DNA of 26,903 nucleotides from Chara braunii (lineage: Eukaryota; Streptophyta; Charophyceae; Charales; Characeae), in assembly GCA_003427395.1 (NCBI GenBank), contig BFEA01000299.1, positions 95,190-122,092 of the forward strand, in the 5' to 3' direction. The position numbers and the translations under genes are program-made. Below are positions 9,131 through 18,579 of the stretch, one piece after another (position 1 is the first letter of the stretch; each line of letters starts with the position of its first letter). Under the pieces are notes generated by a model. The model was not told the DNA's origin. It did no database searches and worked only from the letters and a program-made list of their open reading frames with translations.

Positions 9131-10640
9131 CGGATTTCCACGGGATCGTTTTAATTCGCAGGAAGTGATCATCTTTTTGAATTAGTCCTAAGCGTATCGG
9201 ATCCGAAGTACCAGCGGCGGGTTCGTCCGGTATTGGACTGTTTGCTTTCGTGTTTGCTGTGTGGGCAAAGGCGAACCGCTTCCGGTTTGCCTTACAGTGT
9301 TGTAACATGCGTTCGTTGGCCTGTTCTGATATCGAAAATAGATGACCGATCGGAAGAGGAATCCGATGATCTAGTGCTCGTACAATGTTCAAAACGTCGA
9401 TTTCCCCGGTGACGAAGGCGGGTCCTCCCGACTCCATCTCTCCTGGAGAAGGTCTCCACTCCGCCACTTCCCTCTGTTTGGGTGCGGGTCTGATCGTTCC
9501 GATCATGCCCAATCCCGGAGAACCAAGTATTACGTATTGATCCAACGGAATGAGTTCGGCGGCTTCTTCCGTAGTAGTTAACGCGCTTCCACTTCCTTCC
9601 ATTTCTTCCATCAACGCTCCTACTCGTCCAGGTCCGTTAGCGATCGGAGCTGCTGCTACCGGCGCGGCCCCGATCCGTGGTAGTGGGGGTCGATGGGGGC
9701 AGTCTCGGGCTATGTGCCCCGACTGATGACACGTGTAACAAACGTTTAAATTACCAGCGGCCCCTCCGAGAGCGGGTGCTGGAGCCAGTCCTTGTTGGAT
9801 TGGGGCGGCGCGTACAACTATCGGTCGCATTGGTCTCATCATAGCCTCTATCTGCGCATTGTGCTCTCGCTGTTCCTTCTTGCTTTCCTGGATCAGATTG
9901 ATTAGTGTCTTGGTCAGTTCCAGTATGGCGGTTGACTCATTTGATCGTGCGGGACTTTCGATCGGTGGTGGGGGTGCTGCCATCACAGGAACAGGCGTGC
10001 CCGTAATTACACTCGGGGCTGGTCGTTTGGGGGTAATCTGTTCCAGATAGGTGACAGGACCGGACACAAACCCCATGTTTTCAAACTTGTTCTGTAGTGC
10101 AGCCAGCTCAGCTTTAGCCCTCGCCAGTTCGGACGAGTCTCCTTCCCTAGGATAATCTTCTCCTTCTAGGAAACTCGCAGCGAACTTTCGTTCCATCTCT
10201 TCCGCGGCCGCCATGATCTGTTGCAGTGTGTGATTGATGGGGGAAAACTGTTTTCACAGTTTCGCCCTCATCGTTCTGCTGCGAAGTCCATCAATAAACA
10301 AATCTTTGCCTACCTGTTCGCCTCGTTCGGTTTTCACAAACATTCGGTAAAATCGGTTTCGGTACTCGGTGACAGACTCGAGGGGTTTTTGGACTCGATC
10401 TTTAATCATAAACAGGGCCTGTTCTGGATGGATACAGTCGAACCGGTTCAGAAAGTCTCGCTCGAATGTCGGGAGATCAATCCACACATAGGTATTGAAC
10501 CAATGATGAGCGTCACCCCCCAGTCGAGCGGGAATGTTTATTTGTGCCTCGCTGTCATCGTACTGCTGAGCTCGGAGCGTGGCTAGCCATGCTCCAGCAA
10601 GGTGGTGAGCGGGATCGAACAGATAGAGATCGTGTGGGCC
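9131..10640 (-). pseudogene. Gag with CCHC zinc knuckle, element 1
   Basis: This would encode the capsid and nucleocapsid of the virus-like particle. The capsid part (retrotransposon gag type) includes DAHHWFNTY, FERDFLNRF and VTEYRNRFYRMF between about 10640 and 10260. A TGA at 10254-10256 replaces a probable CGA. The frame then reads through a coiled-coil-like segment (ELARAKAELAALQNKFE), a Pro-rich linker, and a CCHC knuckle CYTCHQSGHIARDC at 9699-9740 (C-x2-C-x4-H-x4-C). Upstream of 10645 the apparent N-terminus, Asn/Gln/Pro-rich, is in another frame. The ATG at about 10212 is internal, not the real start. Confidence 0.85.
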
Positions 10641-10878
10641 ATAGGTACCCGCGCTCGTGGTACAGGCTGATTGGGATTTAGTTGTTGATTGGGGTTCTGC
10701 TGTGGGTTCGGATTTTGTTGATTAGCGTTCCCGTTGATCGCCTGTAGAGCTGTAAACCGGCTTCTGGTTACGACGGGGTCGCGTCGATGCGCGTTCCGGG
10801 GTCGAGGTTGTCCCCTGTTAGCCAGATCGCTTCGATCTCAGCTACCGTCCTACGAATCCTATAACCCTGCCACGTGTC

Positions 10879-10891
10879 GGCTCTGATACCA
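10879..10891 (-). other. Putative primer-binding site (initiator Met tRNA type)
   Basis: The minus strand reads TGGTATCAGAGCC. TGGTATCAGAGC is the standard plant-type primer site, complementary to the 3' end of initiator Met tRNA. It lies about 240 bases upstream of the first gag-like sequence, the expected place. The base preceding it is not the CA that normally ends a 5' LTR, so the LTR edge is unresolved. Confidence 0.7.
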
Positions 10892-11193
10892 ACCTCACGC
10901 CCGGCGCGACTTCCTGATCGGAGTGGGATGTGGGCCTGGAAGTGCGAAAAGGGGTGTGCCAAGGATATTTGGGAAATTGGGGGTGGAGTCCCAGGTCAGA
11001 ACTGAGATCTTCTGTGGCAAAGTTCCAGGGGCATAGGTGCAATGAGGCTAAGGGACGGGTTACTTTCGGTCTGATGGCGGTCGATGTCGTGCAACATAAG
11101 GCAGATGGCATGCACGATGCATCTTGGGTCGTCCGATCCGCCCGTTCCAGTGACGCCGGTTCGGGAGAGGTCCGTTCGCGAGGGTTGCGATTT

Positions 11194-11688
11194 CTATGGG
11201 TCGGACCTCCGGGTGTGGACACTTGGCGATTGACGTCGGGCGTTATGGTTAGGCTCCGTAATTCCAGAGGCTCGGCGGTTGCCTCGCCGTCTGCAATTTG
11301 TGCACGGCGTGTGGGGCCAATACGGGGCTATGGAATTCCACGGCACCACTGTGAGTTGGTGGTATGGGAGGAGGAGATGGAAGAGGGGGAAATTGGTAGC
11401 GATAACGACGAAGCCGGGGGATATGAAATATTGTGTGTTATAAGTAGTCGGGTAGTCGGGGCCCCTCGGGTCGTTGGTTATGGCGCGGTAAAAGTCCCTG
11501 GCACACATTCGGTCGTTCTCGGTTAGACAGGGGAATTCCGGATTTCTCAAATTCCCCTGCAGCCTAAGTTGTTCTCCCACCCAGTATTCTTGGCACTCTG
11601 GGTCCCGCAATCTCTCCCGGTCCGCGATGTACGACATCTTGTCATTCTGGAGGATCGCTAGCTGCAGCGTAGTGGGAACCCTCCACAC
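11194..11688 (-). CDS. Unidentified 164-codon ORF upstream of the primer site
   Basis: An open minus-strand frame beginning at a GTG (11688), with an ATG 17 codons further in (MSYIADRERL). The first ~95 residues look like real protein: charged, mixed composition, with DPECQEYW, ENDRMCARDFYRAI and DPRGPDYP stretches. The remainder is Pro/Arg/Asn-rich and less convincing. No domain recognised. It sits where the 5' LTR of element 1 would be expected, so it may be sequence from an older neighbouring element, or open LTR sequence. Function unknown. Confidence 0.3.
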   Translation of the reverse strand: MWRVPTTLQLAILQNDKMSYIADRERLRDPECQEYWVGEQLRLQGNLRNPEFPCLTENDRMCARDFYRAITNDPRGPDYPTTYNTQYFISPGFVVIATNFPLFHLLLPYHQLTVVPWNSIAPYWPHTPCTNCRRRGNRRASGITEPNHNARRQSPSVHTRRSDP

Positions 11689-11714
11689 TCATCTGATCGT
11701 GCTTCGATTGACAA

Positions 11715-11767
11715 GGGAATTTCCGGGTATGGTGACGGGAATTTCCGGGTATGGTGACGGGAATTCC
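11715..11767. repeat. 22-bp tandem repeat
   Basis: GGGAATTTCCGGGTATGGTG plus AC occurs twice in perfect tandem at 11715-11736 and 11737-11758. A partial third copy (GGGAATT) begins at 11759. Probably a young replication-slippage duplication. The AATTTCCGGG core is palindrome-like but no regulatory role can be assigned. Confidence 0.85.
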
Positions 11768-12331
11768 TACCGGCTCAAATTCTCGCAAAAGGGAAAATTT
11801 CGCACTTTATCCCAATACTGGAGGTGCCAAGTTCATCAGTGATCACGAATCGCCCGCGTGTGGACATGTGTAGGCCGCGTTGATCAGATCGCGCTTACAC
11901 GTGCGCACACGAGGTGTTTGATCGTACGCGAGCCTGTTGGCTGATTTTCGTGCAAAAGTGGGGTGTCAGTCCTACATGCAAAATCGTCACGTGGCATAGA
12001 TAATCACCCAATCATCTAATCATTCAGTGATCCCGCAACCCAACAACATCCCTGGATTATGCAGAGTGACATCGCATCAGATACTGTAAGGACGAGAAAA
12101 AAGAAAACAACTAGTCATATCATTCAACCATCCCTTGGGCAGAATCCATCCATTCATCGTACACAAAAAAAAGAGAAAGGATCGAAAAACGAGAAAAGCG
12201 TCAGTCAAAGGCGAAAGCCAGAAAAGATGTCGAATCGAAAAATAAGGGCGGATCGCCCTAAGCCGAGATCAAAACTTATATACAAGATTGAGAAAGACAA
12301 AGAAAATTGCAATCCCATGTCCATCCATCTC

Positions 12332-12333
<2 letters not shown>
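11768..12333. other. No recognisable gene; possible TATA motif
   Basis: AT-rich towards 12.3 kb, with no convincing coding frame. The minus strand carries TATATAAG at 12275-12282, which would fit a TATA box for a minus-strand transcript, but nothing else supports a promoter there. Confidence 0.35.
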
Positions 12334-12404
<71 letters not shown>

Positions 12405-12474
12405 NNNNNNNNNNNNNNNNNNNNNNNNNNNNNNNNNNNNNNNNNNNNNNNNNNNNNNNNNNNNNNNNNNNNNN

Positions 12475-12534
<60 letters not shown>
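12334..12534. repeat. (TC)n microsatellite spanning an assembly gap
   Basis: Pure TC repeats fill 12334-12404 and 12475-12534. Between them are 70 N bases (12405-12474). The real length is unknown because the gap lies inside the microsatellite. Translated Ser-Leu or Arg-Glu repeats over it are artefacts. Confidence 0.98.
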
Positions 12535-12536
<2 letters not shown>

Positions 12537-12836
12537 ATGCGGACAGTCCGTCGTCACGCACCAACCCACAAAGTTGTCACCCCGCTTAGTCCTCATGTGC
12601 CCGTCAGGTTCGCCCGCGCGCTACAGTCCGTCGTAGCCCCACGTGTCAACCTCGCACATTCGACACCAGCTCGTCGGGTCGCCCAACTCCCACTTCAACT
12701 CACCTCTTTCTTCGCTCGTGAGCCGACCCTCACTGATCGCGTTACCCCGAGCTTCCAGCAACCTTTTAAGAAAGCTATCTAATCGCGCAGTGTTACGATT
12801 CTGGCCACTTTTGAAGTCCACAATCATCAGAAAGTA
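12535..12836. other. No assigned gene
   Basis: A minus-strand frame over 12621-13019 has a protein-like part near 12640-12810 (for example SFLKRLLEARGNAIS and ERGELKWELGDP) but no recognised domain. It may be a retroelement fragment. Confidence 0.3.
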
Positions 12837-12917
12837 CAATGTTGTCCAATTGCGAAAAGAAATGAATGAACTTGAGCCCAATGTCATCCAATTGCGAAAG
12901 AAATGAAAGAACTTGAG
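12837..12917. repeat. ~40-bp imperfect tandem duplication
   Basis: Two copies of a block containing TCCAATTGCGAAA and GAACTTGAG lie at about 12837-12876 and 12879-12917, differing by a few substitutions and an indel. The period is about 42 bp. A GAAGAA-rich purine stretch follows directly. Confidence 0.8.
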
Positions 12918-14186
12918 AGGAGAGAGAGGGAAAGAAGAAGAAGAAGAAGTAAGAAAGAAGAAAGAGATGATGTACTCCAGCATAGAACAAAGACAAAGCT
13001 CTTCTTCTTCGCTCCACAACCTCCTCCTCTTTATCTCCTCCTCTCTTATTCAAACAATAAATAAACAATAATAATGTTGAACAGCTGAGCTAGAATCAAT
13101 GTCCGAATCCCGCTTCTACTGCAGGCATAAGATGAGGTCCACCATAGCCATGGCAGCCCTTCTTCTTCCTCCACATACAGGCCGAGGCTATGGCAGACTA
13201 TGGAGGCTTCAGCCTCCTGCGCAAAGACGACCCAAAGCAGCTACTCCGCTGCTCTACTTCAAGGGCATCACCCAGCAGCTATGCCGCTGCCCACTCAACC
13301 GCCATGCCTGACTCTGTCTGAGCTTCCTTGATGCGGCACTACCCCCACCGGGGCCTTCCTGATGCAGCGCCTAGCAAGGAGATGAAGATGGTGTCTACCA
13401 TAGCCAGGTAAGTACCCTACCACTCTCCTCCTTGGTCCCCTTCTCCCTCCTCCTCCTACCGGCTGAGCTCCACCATAGCCAAGGTGGAAGCTCCCGGCTT
13501 CTTCCTCCCAGCAGCGCTGTAGAGCCCAGCGCTCCTCCACCTCGCGCTCCAGCAGCGTGACGCCCAACTCGCACACTGAAGAATGAGGCGGAGCTCTTGC
13601 CTACGCCTCTAGATATAGCGGCCTGCTTGCCTCTTGGGCGGTGACTTCCAGGCCGCTCGGCCTCTCCAAGCAACCGGTACCTCCTCCGTTTCGGAGGGAA
13701 ACATCATTGCAGACCCTGATATTACCCGTACAGGCTCTAAACTCAGACTGGTTGGACTGGTACCGGCCTAGACCTACCCTACCGCTACTGGACTCTAAAA
13801 ATGCCAACTTTGTCTTTTTCTGCTCGACCTCCAGTACCCCTCACGTCAACTGCAGTGGGGTGCAGTATCGGCCTACCGGCCTACTTGAGTGTTTTTCCGC
13901 TTCCCCAAGGGCCTCAGGGCCGCTAGCTTCGCCACTTGAGTGTTTTCCCTGCTACAACCCTCAATGCCACGGCCACAGGTAAGTACCGGCCCTACGGGCC
14001 TACCAAACAAGCAAGTACCCTTGCGGGTCCCACACACACTCATACCAACAAGCACTCAGACAGGCATGCAGGTCACAAGCACGCACACACACAGACAGAC
14101 TTAGAAAACACAGCAGAATGCGGGAATCTCATCAAGGCATCCATTCCATCGGCAAAACTTCATAAATCAGCAGTGTTCTCAGTCTG
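12918..14186. other. No gene recognised; splice-donor-like words
   Basis: Purine-rich then GC-rich DNA with many short frames but no family motif. CAGGTAAGTACC, a perfect splice-donor consensus, occurs twice, near 13405 and 13977. ACTTGAGTGTTTT is also repeated (about 13884 and 13936). A CACACACAGACAGAC run lies near 14085. This could be exonic or intronic debris or LTR sequence; I cannot build a gene from it. Confidence 0.35.
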
Positions 14187-14206
14187 TGTTATGACGGGTC
14201 ATTACA
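14187..14206. repeat. TG...CA near-perfect palindrome
   Basis: TGTTATGACGGGTCATTACA has 9-base arms with one mismatch around GG. Starting with TG and ending with CA inside an inverted repeat is typical of an LTR terminus. No partner copy was found in the window, so this is only a candidate LTR edge. Confidence 0.5.
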
Positions 14207-15002
14207 GCAGTCGAAATTTATAGCGTGCGTGCATGCGCGACGAACACGGAATTGCAAGGACTTAGAAGGGAGAGAAGGGGAGGGAGTGCCTACATTCTGC
14301 ATGGCCAGATCGGAGCGTGGGGGACGTAGCCGCTCTCCACGCATCTATCCGATTTTGCAGCACGCGGGCCGACTAGACACAGCGAAAGGAAGAGAGAGGG
14401 CGGGAAAGACGAAGCTCATGAAGAAAGATACAGTTACAAAGGCGCCCGCCCAAAATTACAATTACACGGAAGATTAAGGGCGCCGACTAATTAGAGCTCC
14501 GTTGCAGCCGCAAAAGAAACGCGCGAGCAAAAAGCACCGCACGGCAAAAGAAATTCCGAATTCCTAAATTCCTAAATTCCTATCTAATGCAAAAATGCAA
14601 AAAGAACTTTAATAAAGCACAAACCCCAAAAGGAAAGTCCGAAATTCGGAGAGCCATCGAGGGCTCGACAAGATTCGAAAAAAAAATTCAAAAGAAAGAA
14701 GCAAAACTCCCGCGCGATCACCGCGCCGAAAACCCGACAGCAGAACAAGAAAGAAACGACGTCAACCATTATTAATCGTGCCTCCGTCGGCACACCAGCC
14801 ACTCAATCGACCATCCCGAGACTTGCCCAGCCCTGGCCCCAGCCATCCGAAAAGAAGCGACGTAAAAGAAGAACAAACAAGGACACCGATGCAATTTTCC
14901 CGTTGGATCCCATCTCCCATAATTGGCCCAACCTTCCCAGCTTAGGACCCCTCATTGTTGTCGTGCAGAAAATTGCACGGAACAGGAATTGGTTTGTCAC
15001 AT
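14207..15002. other. No gene recognised; 8-bp triplicate
   Basis: AATTCCTA occurs three times in perfect tandem at 14559-14582. The surrounding DNA is A-rich with short frames lacking motifs. Nothing else recognised. Confidence 0.4.
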
Positions 15003-15271
15003 GTGCCATGTCATCATCATCACCACCGTGATCGTCGTCGTCGTGCCACGTCACCATCGCCGTGCCCGTCGTCCTCATCACCACACCATGCCATCCTCGT
15101 CATCGTCGTTGCTACCCCGCGCAGATAAGTAATCGACGACAATTTTCTCTTTTTTTTATTTTATTCTTTTCTTCTTCTTCGATTATTCTTCTTCTTTTTC
15201 TTCTCCTTTTCATCTTGGTCTTCTTCTTTTCATCATCTTCTTCTCTTTTTTTTTTTTCTTTTTTTTTTTTT
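15003..15271. repeat. Trinucleotide and polypyrimidine low-complexity tract
   Basis: From about 15010 to 15115 the sequence is built of CAT, CAC and GTC triplets. From about 15147 to 15271 it is CTT-rich pyrimidine, ending in T12-C-T13 at 15246-15271. Read on the minus strand, the final tract is an A-rich tail directly beyond the LINE 3' region, so it may be the LINE poly(A). Confidence 0.85.
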
Positions 15272-15857
15272 GAAAAGCCTTGTGATATCCCTCTATCCTG
15301 GCGGCGGTAAAAGAGCCGTCAAGATTGAGGGCTTACCTGTCGGGCTGCTCCATCTATTGATGGGGATGGAAACCGGGTCCAGTGTCCCATTTATACATCA
15401 TGTAGCACTTAAATTGGTGACTGTGGATTTCCTGGGGCTGTGCACCTTGATCGTCCCGAGGCTCCATTGTCCCATGGAACTGCTAATGTCACCCATCCCC
15501 TTGTCGGAGCTCCCCTTGTCCCTATGCCCAGCCCTGTTACGACAGTCCCCCTGTTTGAAAATTGTTGTGACTGTTGTGCAATCCGTGTTCTATCAATGGT
15601 TGTATGCAGTCCCCCTACGTACCTTGTGTGCCATTCTGTCTGCCTTTTGTTCTGTGTTTGGAGGGGCGGGAACCTCTTCACCCTGGACCCGGTGCCAGTT
15701 ATCTGCAGTATTCACTAGTCCCACCTTCTACCTATCAGGTGTCGGTCCAGCAACCCTTCCGAGACAGGCCTTGCCTCCACATACTGTCACTTGCATTCCA
15801 GCAAAGACCACATTGCCCCTCCTCTTTTTTTAACTGAACAAAGGAGAAAAAACCTCT

Positions 15858-15906
15858 CAGTATTCTAGACAGGGGGGCAATGGAGAAAACAGTATTCTAG
15901 ACAGGG
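15858..15906. repeat. 17-bp direct repeat in the LINE 3' region
   Basis: CAGTATTCTAGACAGGG occurs at 15858-15874 and 15890-15906, both preceded by GGAGAAAA-like bases, with a period of 32 bp. It lies in the presumed 3' untranslated part of the LINE. Short 3' UTR repeats occur in some LINE families; here it could equally be local slippage. Confidence 0.8.
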
Positions 15907-16149
15907 AGGGAAACAAATATCTACTGCTACGGACTGGCTCCTTCCCATACACCGAATGAGTTGAGAAAAGGGGGTCCCGCCAGCATTGATTGCCCTGGAG
16001 CCCAGGGGATTGACTGAGCGGGATAGATATCTGCTGCTACCCTCTGGCTCCTCCCACTCCTGCTTTTGCGCTGGCGTGCTCACTCCACCCCATACCATTG
16101 CATGTCTACCATGGCCAGCGGATGAGGGGGAAACGGATCAGGGAAGTCT

Positions 16150-17690
16150 GAGGCCGACCGCAATGGGATCCTTAGGTCCACCGTTGTCCAGTCTCTGAAG
16201 CGAATGCGGTAGTCCCTCCTGAACGTCTCCCGGTTGCCTTCCTTGCTGTTCCTGTTGTCCTCTGGACCACTGCTGTCGTCCCACTCGATGAAGGCAATCC
16301 TACCCCCACTGTCGCTGCCCAGCCAGTCCTCTGAGAATTGCTGGATTTTTTGTTTTATGTCTTTCTGTGTCTAAAACAGATACAGTTGGTCTTTGACTTT
16401 CTGCCATTGTGCCCTGAGATCTTGGTGCACGAATTGTTTCAACATATCCGTCATTTCCTTCCCAGCTACGAGGACCCCCTCCATGACATGTATGCATCGT
16501 CTCCTCCATATTGCCCATATGACAACTCTCCTTCCTATTTTGAACATATTATTTTCGAAGGTGCTGCCTGAGGGGGAGGACCATGTTTCGCATAAGATCG
16601 CCCTCCAGTCCCACGCCCACGAGGAGCCGGTACCCAGACAGCTCCAGATTTTGTCCCACCATCGCCATGTGAGGACAGCCCCTGGGCACTACATGAATAT
16701 GTGTTCAATCGTTTCTGGGATCTTTCTGAAGGGAAATGCCGAATAGCAAGACTTGCACCATGGGAGCGCCCGACCTATCTGTTCCAGGTGTGTACGATCG
16801 ATTAGCCAGTCATTAGTGGGGAGGCAGCGGTGTTCTATCTGCCACTGTAACGAGGCCAGCTTTGCAGGTCTGGACCTCAAGAGGGCGAACCACCGAATGG
16901 GGCGGATGGCGTCGACCCCCCATTCAAATGAGATTTCCAGTTGTTCTTCACGATATCTTTCAAATTTACTATGGGCCGCAGTAGACGATACGTAGCTTTC
17001 GCCGACAAACTCGGGAGTTTTACGTTTTTAGCTGTCTGGGTTCGGCGCGCAGGTGGCCATTGCCACTCCTCCGGGTCTAGGGGGAGGTCTGCTAACCAGG
17101 TCTCCGGCCGGTATGCTATCCAATCATCCTTTACATGCAATACTCTGATCCTACGCAGGTCAGTGTTTTGGTACCACCTCATCACGTTCGGGGTGTAACT
17201 GGTTAGCAGGTTGTCTGTTTTTTTGTGGAAGAGGTTTACCAATGTCTCGTTCGCGCGTACCTCCACAACACTCCCTACACTCTCCGAGTCTCCCAGGGTC
17301 GCCACCCACTCCCCTTCCATTAGTCTCGGGCCCTTGCGCAGAATGCGGACCCAATCCAGAGGGATTGCGAAGACCAGTTGTTCCAAGTTCTTTTCTATGT
17401 TGTGACAATATTTCAATACCATCCTCATCTGCGGGACGGTTTTCCAGTCCTTATTTTCTGCATCCCAGATGTTTTTGACTCTGATTATGCCTTTCTTCAC
17501 CCAACTGTTCCAAGGGGGGGCCGAGCTGCAGTATACCCTCCCATTCCGGTCTGTGATCTTTCTGTTTCCAAACAAGGGTTGCCTGGCTACCTCCTCCCAT
17601 CTGGTTGGCCCCGGTTTATCTGGAAGCGGGAGCTGGCGCCAAGCTCTCAGGCAACGGATCCAAAAGTCGTCTTTTGCCAGATCTCCGCGG
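16150..17690 (-). pseudogene. LINE ORF2 C-terminal region with zf-RVT domain
   Basis: The frame from about 17680 carries a stretch typical of plant-type LINE ORF2 downstream of the RT palm (FWIRCLRAWRQLPL, PPWNSWVKKGIIRV, an LDWVRIL segment). It then reaches a zf-RVT domain at about 16850-16660: LPTNDWLIDRTHLEQIG, CKSC, and ETIEHIFM followed by a stop and CP. A G6 run near 16916 shifts the frame between the two parts. A TAG at 16689-16691 stands inside the HxxxC element of the zinc motif. A second TAG follows near 16370, and the frame then runs on to about 16150. The copy is not functional. Confidence 0.8.
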
Positions 17691-18480
17691 GCGGCCCCCC
17701 TGCCTGAAGCCCGGTCTGTACGAGGGAGCTCTCCCCGACCGGTCACTGGGTCCTCTATGTCTACCATGTACGAGACGTCGTGCAAGTGCCTGCCTATCAT
17801 TTCTACATTTGCGCACCACGGTCTCCCGAGGATTATGTCGTGGTCCATTTCCTCCATTACGGTCATCCACTGAAACGACCAGATCGACTCCCTGACTCCT
17901 GCCTTTACTGCGCACTTCGTGACGTACCCAATGAACGGGATTTCCCCGCCAGCTCCCCGGATGCTCCCTGTTACTTCCTTGTTTACCGTGCAACCCGTGA
18001 TTGTTGCAAAATCTCTCCTTATGAGAGTGATTTCTGCTCCCCCGTCTACTAATGCGTCGGTATGATGAGTCCCGATCTGGACTTTCAGCTTCCCTACGGG
18101 CGGTGCATGAAAGCTAAGCTTTGTCTCGGGTGGTGCCCTCATGACCTCGCCGCCCTCTCGGTCGGGCAAGCTCAAACGGATGTCTGCAAAGGCTCTCTCG
18201 AGATCCTCCAAGTCCCCGCGACCCCTCTGCAGGTTAGCAACTTATTGTGGAGCCTCCTCCTCCCTTTCCTCTTCCGGCGCTTCGGGGTCCTCATCTATCT
18301 CTACTCGTCGCCGAGTCAACAGTTGTCTAAGCCCTTTAAGCAACCTAGGGCTGGCCTGCAGCATGGTCTGAAATGACACCGACACCATGGTACCTAGCAA
18401 TTTGCTAAGTGTGTCATCGACCTCTGGTATGGTTAAGATCGGAATCTGATACCTAAACTTCTTTTTGGCGGTGGCAACTT
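17691..18480 (-). pseudogene. Retropepsin-type protease of element 2
   Basis: The 444-codon frame 18211-16877 opens at a TTG and holds two unrelated parts. Residues ~40-150 are a retropepsin: DALVDGGAEITLIRRDFA with the catalytic Asp at 18044-18046, a Gly-rich flap region (SIRGAGGEIPFIGYV), and the hydrophobic-Gly motif DIILGRPW. The active site reads DGG instead of DSG/DTG. From about residue 170 the same frame runs on as LINE sequence. Upstream the frame continues to ~18480 with a RYQIPILTIPEVDDTLSKLL stretch, broken by TAA at 18242-18244 and, further upstream, TAG at 18512-18514. The true start is therefore upstream of 18211. Confidence 0.8.
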
Positions 18481-18579
18481 TGTCCGTAGGTTCCTCTTCC
18501 CTAGGCTTCCCCTAGACTTTCTCTGGTTCCCCGGCCTCAGGTTCTGCCTGGAGTACGGAACTCCCAACAACCTCCTCCA

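Larger units (their letters stand above)
4804..10891 (-). mobile_element. Element 1: degenerate Ty3/gypsy-type retrotransposon
   Basis: On the minus strand the order is primer-binding site, gag with CCHC knuckle, aspartic protease, reverse transcriptase, RNase H, PHD-type finger, integrase. RT before integrase is the Ty3/gypsy order. Coding capacity is destroyed by in-frame stops at 10254, 7207, 6991, 5889, 5628 and 5517, and by frameshifts near 10645, 9035, 7685, 6520 and 5120. Limits given here run from the putative primer site to the end of the integrase C-terminal frame. LTRs flanking both ends were not recognised, so the true boundaries are unknown. No chromodomain is visible after integrase. 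Confidence 0.9.
15272..17690 (-). mobile_element. 5'-truncated LINE (non-LTR retrotransposon) fragment
   Basis: Minus-strand remnant containing only the C-terminal part of ORF2, ending in a zf-RVT domain. About 880 bases without coding signal follow, then an A-rich tail on the minus strand at 15271-15246. The reverse-transcriptase active-site region and the endonuclease are absent, which is usual for 5'-truncated LINE copies. The upstream edge joins retropepsin sequence of element 2. The poly(A) assignment is inference, and no target-site duplication was found. Confidence 0.7.

Noticed and set aside
12059-12782. Long frames with Ser-Leu or Arg-Glu repeats on both strands
   Set aside because: They are translations of the TC microsatellite and the N gap.
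13099-13990. A spliced host gene using the two CAGGTAAGTACC donor-like words
   Set aside because: No acceptor, branch site or coding exon with recognisable protein could be placed; the words may be part of a repeat.
15003-15115. CRISPR-like or structured repeat from CAT/GTC triplets
   Set aside because: Plain trinucleotide low complexity without spaced identical repeats.
15270-15833. 187-codon plus-strand frame
   Set aside because: Hydrophobic Leu/Pro-rich shadow of pyrimidine-rich DNA opposite the LINE 3' region; no motif.
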